Below are positions 26,407 through 38,300 of a stretch of DNA of 64,000 bases, one piece after another. The translations under genes and the position numbers were made by a program. The notes beneath the pieces were generated by a model, which worked only from the letters and a program-made list of their open reading frames with translations, was not told the DNA's origin and did no database searches. Source of the stretch: Nymphaea colorata (taxonomy: Eukaryota > Streptophyta > Magnoliopsida > Nymphaeales > Nymphaeaceae); NCBI RefSeq assembly GCF_008831285.2, contig NC_045144.1, positions 13,133,858 to 13,197,857 on the forward strand, written 5' to 3'. How positions within the stretch are numbered: the first letter of the stretch is position 1; each line of letters begins with the position of its first letter.

Positions 26407-29400
26407 CCTTCTTCCTCCAATATTCAATATTGTCAAATGTGTTATTGAAAAATGTGAAGTAATTTTGTATAAGCAAAATTATTATATAATGGAAAGTTTG
26501 TCTCATTGTTTTGAATTGCATATCTCCTTTCCTTTTGAATTGTTGTGTCATTGCACCTCAAGTTTGTGTTTTAACAAAAAAAATTATTTCAGGGTCAAAG
26601 TGTTGGGTGTGACACATTCTCTCTTTCTATCTTCTTGCACGAATACAAATTTTTAGTTACACATATTGGTGCTAGATTTCTATCATGGTATGAGAGCAAG
26701 GTTTTGTTGTAGCTACCTAACGGAATGCCCAATCAGGTCTGATCTGATTAGAACTCTTTTCTCATCTTGTCTTTATGTTGATTATTTACTTTTCTCTTGC
26801 GTAATTTTTGTCCTTTTATACAAACCTTCTTCTTGGTTACCTAGGGGCACACCTTGTTATATCATGTCCTCTTTTTCTCCTCTTATCTACCTGTATACCG
26901 TCCTTTTCTGCTCTCATGAAAAACCACATTCTGGTATGTCCTCAAATTTTCTTCCTCATCTTATTACCAAAAAATTCAACCATAAAAATTATCTAACCTA
27001 AAAAAGGCAGATCATGCCTTTTATAAGGAATGAAGGCCCCTTTGAGCGTCTCGACAACAAAGGATCCACCAAAGTCTATTCTGTAGGAAATAAAAAATAA
27101 GGCCGAAAAGGTCATTGCTGTTCAAGAAAACAACAACCCTGAACATGTTGTCTGGATGAGACGCGACCAAAGTCTGGTTGCATATATTCTATCTACTTTA
27201 TCTCAACAAGTGCTACTTTCAGTTGATGATGATTGTACTGCAAAAAAGTTATGGGAAACTCTTGTTGATACCTTTCCCCAAATATCAGAAGCACAAATTA
27301 TGTACTTAAAGAAAGAATTTCAGAATTTGAACAAGGATTCAACATCTATCATGGATTATTTGGAACGTATTAGGGCAGTCGTCCACCATTTCCTCTTCCT
27401 CCTCGTGTTTTTGGTTGTGTATGTTTTATCCATGATCACAGTCCAAATGTCAAGAAACTTGATCCTAGGTCTATCAAAGGTGTCTTTGTTGGATACTCCC
27501 CTACGCAAAAAGGATACAAATGTATTGATCCTATTACTGGTCGAGCTTATGTTACGAGGGATGTCACCTTCTTGGAACATGCCTCTTACTTTGGTGCGAA
27601 TCCTCTTCAGGGGGAGCAGTCTGTGGGCAGGGAAGAGTATTCTCAGAGACAGGAACTTCAGTTTATAGATTTTTTGGACTACAAGAAAGCAGAATCACTT
27701 AATACTGTTGATGTGCCTGAGAAGGAGGAAAGGGGTGACAATAGCATTGAGAAGGAAGGCCCTCAGTTGTTTGGACAGTTCTACTCTAGACGAGGTACTC
27801 GGACAGAGGTGATGACTTGTGATGCTAGATCTACTTCCAATCCCAATGCCACTCCTTCCCTGGATGAACCAAGTCCTACCAAGGAGACCGTGGAGACTCA
27901 TGATGAGGTTGAAAAGAAGAATGACGATCTTCCCATTGCCCTGAGAAAGGGTGTCAGGTCATGTACTCAACACCCCATTGGTAATTTTGTTTCTTATTCC
28001 AGACTTGGGAAAGATTACAAGTGCTTTATTTCTACTCTCTCTTTGGCTGTGATTCCCAGGACTGTCGCTGAAGCTCAAAGTGACTCCAAGTGGGCTGATG
28101 CAATGAAAGAAGAAATAGATGCCCTAAGAAGAAACTTGACATGAGAAGTGGTGAAGATTCCTGAAGCCGCTCACCTAGTTGGATCCAAATGGGTGTATAC
28201 CATCAAGTACAAACCAGATGGGAGTGTTGAAAGATATAAAGCTCGACTTGTGGCCAAGGGGTTTAGCCAGAAATATGGAATTGATTACTTGGAAACCTTT
28301 GCTCCTGTTGCGAAAATGAAGACTGTGAGGGTGGTTATATCCCTAGCTGTGATGAAGGAGTGGAAGATGTATCAACTGGATGTTAAGAATGCATTCCTCA
28401 ATGGTGACCTCGAAGAAGAAGTATATATGCATATGCCTCCAGGATATGAAGAACCAGAAAAGTGTTGTAAGCTGAAAAAGGCCTTGTATGGCCTTAAGCA
28501 ATCGCCCAGAGCGTGGTTTGAACGACTAAGAAGAGTGATGATACGTCATGGATACAAACAAGGAAATGGAGATCACACTCTGTTTGTGAAGAAGAAGGAG
28601 AGCAGGGTTACTCTCCTGCTCGTCTACGTAGATGACATGATTGTTACTGGAGATGATGAGGAGGAGATTATCAAGCTAAAAGGGTTACTGGCTACAGAAT
28701 TCGACCTCAAAGATCTTGGCAAGCTAAGGTATTTTCTTGGTATGGAGGTTGCTAGGTCTAGTACTGGTCTTGTACTAAACCAAAGGAAATATACATTAGA
28801 TCTGCTGGAAGAAACTGGTAAATTGGGATGTAGACCTACTCCTACCCCTTTTGACACTGGGCACAAGTTGAGTCTTAGAGATGGAGAGCCTCTCTGTGAA
28901 GAAGACAAGGGAAGATATCAACGTTTGGTTGGGAAGCTAATTTATCTTACCCTCACGAGACCTGATATCACCTTTGCGGTGAATGTTTTGAGCCAATTCA
29001 TGCATGCGCCTACCGATGCACATTTGAAGGCTGTGGACAGAGTGCTATGCTACCTGAAGAAAAATCCTGGTAAGGGACTCCTGTATGTGAAACAAGAGAC
29101 TGTGGAAATCGAGGGCTATTCTGATGCGGATTGGGCAGGTTGTGGTGATACCAGATGATCCACTACAGGGTACTGTGTCTACTTGGGAGGAAACCTTGTT
29201 GTATGGAGAAGCAAGAGACAGGATGTTTGCTCTAGATCCAGTGCAGAGGCAGAATATAGGGCAGTTGCTATGGGAGTGTCAGAGTTATTATGGTTGAAGA
29301 TATTGTTGACTGACATTGGAATAGAGATTGAAGGACCTATGAAGATGTACTGTGATAACAAGTCTGCAATCAACTTAGCCAACAATCCTGTTCTTCACGA

Positions 29401-32270
29401 CAGAACAAAACATGTTGAAATTGATCGTCACTGTATTCGGGAAAGGATTGATGCGAAAGAGTTGATCTTACCTTACATGAAGTCTGAAGACCAAACTGCT
29501 GATGTTCTGACGAAAGCTCTTCCTTCAGCTTCATTTGAGAGGAATGTATCCAAGTTGGGCATGTTTGATATGTATGCCCAACTTGAGGGGGAGTGTTGAT
29601 GGATTGTGTGTTTCGGGTCCGGATCCATACCCGACCCGCCTTGTAGCCCGTTTTGGGCTCTACTTAAGTCATGTAACCCTAATCCTTAAGAGTTAATGAT
29701 AATCTTAAGAGAGAGAGAGTCTGGCTGCTAGTGGGCACCAACTCCTCCTCATTCGTGGTTTTTTCTCCCTCGTGTTGAGGGTTTTCCACGTTACATCGTG
29801 ATCATTGTTTCTCTTCGTCTTCTTCTTGTTCGTATTTCTACACCCATTAACCCTAATCTCTGATTCAAAGAGATCTTCTTTGTGGTGGGAGGAGGGGGGG
29901 GGGGGGAAATATAAAAGATAACAAATACAACATAGAATTTCTTAAAATTCCATAAAGCTACCTAACCCATCAACTAATATTCTAACAACCCACATCATGG
30001 ATATTCCACATGGTGAATTAGAGGTGCCTTCTTATGGTTATAATTGAATCAAAATATCTAATTTAATTTTGTGAAAAAATGAAAATACCTTTTTCTTCTG
30101 TTCATCTCCTAGTGTACCAGGCATAGTAACATCAAGCATCTTCATCACAAACTCTGCTGTTTGTAAGATTTGACTCATTTGAGTGGCACCAGGAACATCA
30201 TCCTGTCTCTCTTGAACTGCTTTATCATCAACAGATTCCACATGCTGCAATAAATGGTCAACCCCAACCTGCTGAGGTTCTGTCCCTTCCAAGTTGATCC
30301 TTCCCCGTAATTCACTTTCTAACTGCAAATGAGTTGCGGTTTTATGCCTGACCATGTAATGTCATCATTCATTCTTGAAAGAAAAAAGACCTACCAAATG
30401 TTCACTATTGAATCGTCCATTACCAGCACCACCTTGAAGATTCAAAGAAGCTTGTAAGTTTCTGGAGCCTTGACCTTGTTTGCTCATTAAGATATCATCA
30501 ACTGAAGTACTTCTGTTAAACAACATTAGACCTTTTGAAAGACTGAGAGCAATATCTGTTTCGTTTAGTAGAGGATGACGCCCCTTCAAAAATGCAAGCT
30601 CTACACCCGTGAACCACTAAGAGATGAACAAATGTGTCAAAAAAAAAAGGTCTTAGTGATGTGTGGAGCATATCCTAATAAACATTTAAAGCAGAGATGC
30701 TTTAAATTATACAAGCTTTAGTTTGAATTCAAGCATGAAAAACGGCAGCTGTGGAGAGGGTTTCGTTGATCAAACACTCAATGAGGGCAACTTTTTGCCA
30801 TACAACATAGGAAATATTCCAAGCATGAAAAACGGCAGCTGTGGAGATGTGTCTAGATCTGGACCTAGACCCGGACATGTTCCAACATAAGATTGATGCT
30901 GCATTAAGCTGAAAGGAACAGAAAAGGACTAATTGCCTCTTACATCAATTATAAGATTCTGACACCATGGCAGTGTAGAAGGAGCCGCTTTCTTCATTAG
31001 ACTTGATGGTGTACAGGAACACAAAAGTAAGCTAGTATATGGATTCTCCGCAATTGCATTGCGTGGAACAGAGAACAATGGTACAGTGCCTTCATCAGTC
31101 TGCTCAGTAGCAAAAAATAAAGGATAATTTCATAAATTAGATAATCCCTTAAAAAAATACGCATGTTAAAGAAAGAAATTGACAGCAGGCTTGTGAATCA
31201 CTTCTATGCATTCCTGAATTATCAGCAAGAATTAACAACAAAAAATGGCCAATATTTTGAATACTCATAGAAAATCATTAACTGGCTTGACACACCTAGT
31301 TGACATTTGCCAAAGGAGACCTAATTTGGAAGAATCAAGAGTTCATCCACATAAGTGAACCATATGGCGGCCGGAAAGAAAGATGATCATTTGAAATGGA
31401 TCTCTTGAGAAAAAAAAATATTTAAAACCAAAAAATATTTATCCAAACAGGTTTAAGGTGTCTGTTGGACCAGCAACAATCAATAGAATTTCACGAATGC
31501 AAAAAATAAATATACTAAATCAGAAAGCCTGATGTTTACTTTAAGATTTGGTTCCATTGAACCACTGATACATAGGTAAGATCTGCCATGCAAAATTGAT
31601 CTCAATGCTGTCACTGATTGTTTAATGCCAGAAAATTAAAAAATTACTAAAACGCTAAAATGCCAGAAATACTAAAAAAATTTATTCATAGTGTCGACTG
31701 GACCCTCTGTCCCCTGACTAAATATCCATAGTGTCGACTGGTCTGAAAGCTCAGATTTCCAGTAAAATGAGTTTCTCTCTTCCTCTGATCAGTGTCTTCT
31801 TCCTTTCTAGTTGATGTTTTTCTCTGACTGACACAATCTCTGCTTCCAAAACAGAGTTGCTTGATGTGTTACAGCTCTTTTCCGATTAATATAAACCTGA
31901 TTTATTCTGTTTTATTCTCTTCTTTCTGCCATATTCTTACTTTCTAATCAGGTCTGTCAAAATAATTTGTTTTCTGCCCATTCTGCTCTAATTCCGGTAT
32001 GTCAGGCTCAGTAATACTAGATATGCAGGTCTCAGATTCAAGCAAGCATCAGTGAGGAAACTTACTCCAGGTCAGTTCTGGCGTCTGAAATCTGACATCA
32101 GACATCAGATCCATTTTTTTAGCTTGGAGGCTGTTCATGTGTTTTGGTTTCAGGTTTGATCTGACGTCTGAAATCTGAAACGGACCAGATGTCAGATTCT
32201 TTGCATATTGAAGACTGATTTCTTGTTTTAGTGTCAACTGAAAAAAAAAAATGGAAAGGAAGAAAAGGTC

Positions 32271-32310
<40 letters not shown>

Positions 32311-35300
32311 GGAGGGGTTGATACTGCTCATTGCTGCAGTAATTCTTGAGAAGCTTATTAGACCATGCAATCTCTTGCCATTGACAAGTTGGGAATATTG
32401 TCATACCTGTAACTCGTTTATAATAAACGAGAACAAGTCAACATGGGGAATGTGGTGGACGTGACCTATTGCAGTCTATCTTCTTCTTTCTTCTTGTGCA
32501 CATCAAGTGGGGTGAAATATCAAAAATCTAACATGGAGCAGCATTGGATTCAAAGCATGTGATTGTTTTCAAAAGGTGCATTCCAAAAAACACCTCCCTT
32601 ATCAGGTGAAGAAATCCATCTTTTCTTTCCTATAACTTCTGCTCATTTTTTCAAACCTTTCTTGATTTGGACGACTTACATTATTTTCTCCAATATCTGA
32701 TAGTTTCCTCTTTTGTAAAACTTCTGCAAGTCTCCCTTATTTTCCAACATCCTTTCTCTTTATCTCTGATTTCTGATTGTTAAATCCTCAAAAGCCCTAG
32801 TTCATTTCTCTCAAATTGCCTCTTCAGTCCTTTTCTCCTCTTTAATTAACTAGCCAGTCTATCTGTACCTGACATATTTCTCTATGCGGCTGCACATAAA
32901 CCCTAATCCTAACATTTCGTGATGCATCTTCATCTGTCTCATAAGCATTTTGAAGGTTTACCTTTCACTATTCTTTTGATGTTTTCATTGTCATTTCTCG
33001 TCAGACACAAATCTGTTCCAAGTTAATCTATCTACTGACCAGTAACTTGATCTATAAAGGGGAGACCCAAAAAAAAAGAAAAAAAGGAAAAGGATAAATA
33101 TTATTTGCCATGGAAGTACACAAGTACTTTTCATTGCTGGTGTGGATTGTGAAATCAGTTTGTTTGGCACTTCGTCTGACTGCATCTGCCCTCATTTTTC
33201 TTTTTTCCTATCTTATTGGTTTCTTTCTTTTCTCTCCTTTCTTTAGTCTATTTCGTGATGGATCATTTTTCATTCCAGTCCAGGATTCCACCATGTTTTT
33301 TGGGTCAACTTGTTTCGGAAAAGTTCAATAGTTCTAATTTCTTGAAAAAGACAGATAGTCTTGTCCCATTATGTAGCCAATATCTCTCTGGGCAGCTGAA
33401 TGAAACAATTGCAATCCCACCAGAACTCATAAGATGAAAAGAAACTGGTTTTCTTTTTCCTTTGTCAACTCAAGGAATTCAGGAGACAGGAAAACATGAA
33501 GGAATGGAGCTTAGAATGCATGCCTGTATGAAAAGCACAGGAATTTTCAGCGTATTGATCAGTTCCCTTGTACTTGACTTCTTGTAAAAGTCTTCAATTC
33601 TATCAAATCCATAGGACACCATAGAGATTGCCTTGTCAAAATCACGCACAGAAGTTGCTGACAGAGCTTCTTCCACATTGAAGCCCTTTCCTCTTCCTTG
33701 AAAGAGCTCCTAAGAGCAATACATAAGGCTCAGTTTCACTTAAAGAATAGTGATTTTAGTAATGAACCTAATGTGAACAAATATACAAGTTTCTTCTTCA
33801 TTAGCAGAAAATTTTCAGTGCAAACACAAACCTTGTTAGCTCTTAGGATATCTTGCAATCCCTCTGTAAATTTTTGATCGGGAATAATATGAGAAGGGGC
33901 TGACCTTGTGGCGTCCTCTAAGTCAAAAGGAGTATTAATGCATGCAACAGCTGTGATTGCTGATCTCTCGGAAACTTCACTAAGGTATTTGATCAGCATA
34001 TTTGCTCCATATCCCCATCCAACAGCCAGCAATGTTGACCATGTCCTTGACCTGCTAATAAATTGTACAGCAGTGCATATATCGTCGCTATCTGCAGCTG
34101 TAAACAACCTACAGAAAAGGGATAACTGAAAATTACTGCAAGGAAATAACCAGACAAAAAAACAACAGTAAAAAAGTGGAAATTGTTCCCTGCAAGAAAT
34201 ATATTGGAGATGACAATATGGACATAGAAAAGGAATTCATAGTATAGTCATCCAGCACCAAAAAGTAAAAGAGAGGAAAAAATATATCAAAATTGTCCAC
34301 TGTTAGAATCTAAAGAACAGAAAGGTGTTAGATGCCCTAAATGATACATATGTGATTGTAACGAAAGATGCTAGATGAAGATAATAAACTATCACAGACA
34401 AACTAAAAAGAAAAAAAAAAAAACAAACATATCATCAAGGAATGCTTCATCCAGAACGGAAGCCAAATGGCTAGGGCAGAATTACTAGTTGTTAGCATCT
34501 GATTCCAGTTTCTTGCATTCCTTACATTTATTACATCTTACATTAGACAGCATCATAGCAAGGTCATCTGAAATTTGCTTAAATTTTACAAAAGAAATGC
34601 TTGAATGGACTCATCTCTTTGCCTTAAACTTCTCAAATCCTGTGCCAACTGATACCTTCTTGATTCGAGTATCTTAAGTTTTAAAGGTGTGCACTATATG
34701 TAGGTCATATAATTAACTTGATTAATGATTTGCAAGATACCAATTGTTAAGATGTAATGTGGTTGGATTTGAATCTAATATTAAGCTTGATCCATATCTA
34801 CATGCACATATTATTTGCTCAAAATTTAGTGTGTGACAGGGGTCCTAATGTAATTGTTTCTTGTGAGTATTTTTTCCTGAATATAAATTGTATAGGATGC
34901 AGCTCTGTTTCCAGAAACCACAATGTCCCTCTCATCCTTTACTCATCTTTCTGAAATAGACTGTGGTGACCAAAATATTTTTAGGTTCTGATATAGTATT
35001 AGAGCCAAGTTTTGAGGTTGTATTCTCTTTCAAAAGATGCACCCAAAAGGCCAACCTTTGCTAAGTCCAAAAGATTTTTACTCTTCTACATCTGTTTCAG
35101 ATCTTCTCATCTAGTTCAGATTTTTCTAAATACTTCTGTTCATTTGTATGTTCTTCGTTTTATTCTGAAATATTTCTCATCATAGTCATAAATTATATTT
35201 GGCACTTCCATTGTTAGTCTCTTGCTTACAAAAGGCACTTCTACACAAGGTCTGTTCTTCTCAAATATTACCCATTTGCTGTTTCTGGTCTATTCTGGAC

Positions 35301-38300
35301 ATCTTTTTGCTTCTCAAAATACAGCTCATTAAAGCCTTTCTTCAGTTCTATTTTTCTGAATCCATCTTACCCTGCTGATCATTTATATTTCTTTGACTGC
35401 ATTTTGTTCGCAGTTATTCTCTGAACTAATCTGAATTTCTTCTTGGGTGAATCAATCAAGGTCGAAATTGTTAAATTGTATAATTTGTATTTTTTTTGCA
35501 TTGTTATTTTTTTGGGTCCTATTTGCGATTTTGATTGGGTTCCATGTTTTTTTTTGTATTTTTGTTACTTTTTTCTGTTCTTGTAATTTTTTATTTTCTT
35601 TTGTTTCTCAGCTGAATAACTCAGTGAAGAGCCGCTGAGCTTTCCAATGGCTATATTCATAGCCGTTGGAAATCCCAAAGGCCTTCCCTTTGCTTACTTA
35701 TTGGGCTCTTTGGCCCTCTTTTTGATGTAGCTCATCGAGAGCTGCATTGTGAAGTCTCTTAATGAACTACTTCGTGATTCAGAAGTGTGTGAGATATTCA
35801 GTTTCCTTACATGATATAAGAGCTTGGCTCTGTGCGACTGTTTTTGTTTGCCAAGTTGAGGGCCTGAGGCTCCTTTGCTAAAGAAATATTGACAAGTTAG
35901 TTGTTGCCACTTCTCCTGATTGTTGTTGATCTGGTTGCTTATTTATTTATTCCTTTCTAGTAATTTTTTATTTTCTTTTGTTTCTCAGCTGAATAACTCA
36001 CTGAAGAACCTATGGGCTTTCCAATGGCTATATTTATAGTCGTTGGAAATCCCAAAGGCGTTATTGGGCTCTTTAGCCTCTTTTGTTGTAGCTCATCGAG
36101 AGCTGCATTGTGAAGTCTCTTAATGAACTACTTTGTGATTCAGAAGTGTGTGAGGTTTAGCTGTTTGTGAGCTATTCAGCTTCCTTACATGATATCAGAG
36201 CTTGGGTCTGTGCGACTATTTTTGTAACAACCCGACCCACTCCTGTGCTCGGGCCCCTGGTTCGATGGATCTCAACCCGCCCCCTAGTAGTTTTGACTCC
36301 AACCTCAAAAAGGCTAGGAACCAAGACAATCAACTCATTAATGACCCCTCTTTATAAGCCCATGAAGATCCCTCACAATCTTCAATACGAGACTAAATTT
36401 ATGGGGTGTTACAATCAACCCCCCTTAAGGCACATGCGTCCGTGCGTGTGGGACCACAGGTCCGAGTGCTGAACCAGCTCTGATACCACTGTAACAACCC
36501 GACCCACTTCTGGGCTCGAGCCCCTGATTCGGCGGATCCTAACCCACCCTAGTAGTTTCGGTTCCAACCCCCAAAAGAATAGGAACCAGGACAATCATCT
36601 CATTAACGACCCCCCCCTCCCCCCCCCCTTTATAAGCCCTTGAAGACTCCTCATAATCTTCAATAAGAGACTAAACATTTGGGGCGTAACAATCCACCCC
36701 CCTTAAGGCACACGCGTCCGCGCCTCTAGGTCCGAGCGTTGAAATTGCTCTGATACCACTGTAACAATCCGACCCACTCCTGTGCTCGGGCCCCTGGTTC
36801 GACGGATCTCAACCCGCCCTAGGAACCAGGACAATCATCTCATTAATGACCCCTCTTTATAAGCCTATGAAGATCCCTCACAATCTTCAATATGGGACTA
36901 AACTTATGGGGTGTTATAGTGGTATCAAAACAGTTTCAACACTCGAACCTAGGGTCCCACAGGCACAGACGCGTGTGCCTTAAGGGGGGTGGATTGTAAC
37001 GCCCCAAATGTTTAGTCCCGTATTGAAGATTGTGAGGAGTCTTCAAGGACTTATAAAAGGGGGGTCGTTAATGAGATGATTGTCTTGGTTCCTAGCCTTT
37101 TTGGGGTTGAAACCGAAATTGCTAGAGGGCGGGTTGGGATCCGCCAAACCAGGGGCCCGAACCCAGAAGTGGGTCGGGTTGTTACAGTTTTTGTTTACCA
37201 AGTTGAGGGCATGAGGCTTCTTTGCTAATAAAATATTGTAACAAGTTAGCTGTTTCCACTTCTCCTGATTGTTGTTCATCTAGTTGCTGATTTATTTAAG
37301 GATTTGCATCAGTACTAGACGCCGTGCATGTTAGACCCGCCGTGAATAATTGCATGTTTTACAGAAAGCTGATTGAATCCTGTTGCTGCTGAACAGATTG
37401 AGAGGATTGATCTGCCAAGCGCTTCCTCCCTGGTGTGATATCTTTCTTTCATAATCTGAGTAATTTGTTTTGCATGTTGAAATGGAAGAGGAGTATCTCC
37501 CCCTCCAACCATTTCTTAAACTTACGGCTACAAATTATGTGACATGGGCTTCAGCTATGAAGCACCACCATATTGGAGCAAAATGGATGTGGGGATTCAT
37601 AGATGGCTCTGAAAATGAGCCTAAACTGAGTCTTACTAAGACTATTGATGGTGCGATTAAGGATCTAGAAGAAGTAGAAAAAGAGAGAGCTACCAAGGAA
37701 TATGAGAAGGAATGGAAAACCAACCATCATAAAATCGTGTCTTGGTTACTTAATAGTGTTGATACTACAATTAGTGCTCAAGTAGCCAAATTTGAGCTAG
37801 CCCACGAAACATAGGAATTCCTTTTAGAAACACACACTATGGAAGCCATGGTGCATAAATGGGATGTTCAAGACAAAGTCTTAAACCTCGACAAGGAGAA
37901 AAATAAATCAAAGATTATTATGGAGAATTTCCCCAATTATGGGCGAACTTTCCATCTTTGAGCTGAAACAGAAAGATCCACATGACATTCTGCTAAGAGA
38001 AAAACAACTGCAAGAAGACAAGTTCTATTCCTTTCTTATGGGATTCGGCCTGAATTTGAAATTGCAAGAACATCTCCTTTGCATAGGCCAACATTCCTAC
38101 TATGAATGAAGCTCTAGCTGAGTAATTACAGAAGACTTATCCATTATAAAGAGGTTAATGGAAGTGCGTTGGCTGTTCCTAGACCTGGTATTCATATTAA
38201 GCTCCACAGACCACATTATTTTGGGAAAAATTGTGAGGAATCAAGTAAGAAAATAATATGCTTTCACTGCCATGAGCCAGGGCACATAAAACCTAAACGC

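Larger units (their letters stand above)
21716..26429 (+). mobile_element. Cop-D: gag-deleted, frame-broken copia element
   Basis: The LTRs start TGTTAAAGAGTG at 21716 and 26224 and are about 98% alike over the first 165 bp (two substitutions and a one-base indel seen). TTGTC target copies lie at 21711-21715 and 26430-26434, and the flanks are both sL2. Inside are a long leader, a polyprotein missing most of gag, a 5-bp deletion in integrase and two nonsense codons. It is therefore non-autonomous. The 3' end does not finish in CA (it reads ...CAATA), and I see no clear primer site next to the 5' LTR, so both LTR inner/outer ends have changed near the CT microsatellite. Confidence 0.78.
26615..29875 (+). 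mobile_element. Cop-E: internally deleted copia element
   Basis: The rest of the 5' LTR (26615-26685) is followed by a primer site TGGTATGAGAGC (26686-26697, one mismatch). Then come a gag piece, a large deletion near 27385 that joins gag to the integrase C-terminus, RT and RNase H, a polypurine tract, and a 3' LTR from 29594. The outer LTRs do not look alike, so this may be a fusion of two related elements. It differs clearly in sequence from Cop-B, Cop-C and Cop-D. Confidence 0.6.
896..30088 (-). other. Intron 6 of the EMB8-like gene, about 29.2 kb, filled with nested LTR elements
   Basis: The intron is bounded by a GTATTT donor at 30088 and a CTCTCCAG acceptor at 896, both phase 0. Nearly all of it is accounted for by Cop-A, Cop-B, sL1, Cop-E, sL2, Cop-C and Cop-D. 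Plain intron remains only at about 896-1130 and 29876-30088. Cop-A, Cop-B and Cop-C lie in the sense direction of the host gene; Cop-D and Cop-E are antisense. Confidence 0.8.
36223..37186. mobile_element. TRIM-type mini-retroelement array: three tandem LTRs plus one inverted
   Basis: Four LTR copies of about 160-200 bp, each TG...CA-like: 36223-36413, 36490-36691 and 36760-36918 on the minus strand, and 36995-37186 on the plus strand. The spacers (about 70-77 bp) carry both a primer site (read as GCTCTGATACCAC on the plus strand before 36490 and 36760) and a purine tract (AAGGGGGGTGGAT). That is the complete minimal TRIM internal region. No coding capacity. The flanks are ATTTT (36218-36222) and GTTTT (37187-37191). 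Confidence 0.75.

Noticed and set aside
33110-33437. Hydrophobic plus-strand ORFs in intron 3
   Set aside because: Phe/Leu/Ser-rich frames from T-rich DNA, antisense to the gene and without any family motif.
36223-37186. A Cassandra-type TRIM
   Set aside because: Cassandra LTRs carry a 5S rRNA-like segment; none is visible in these LTRs.
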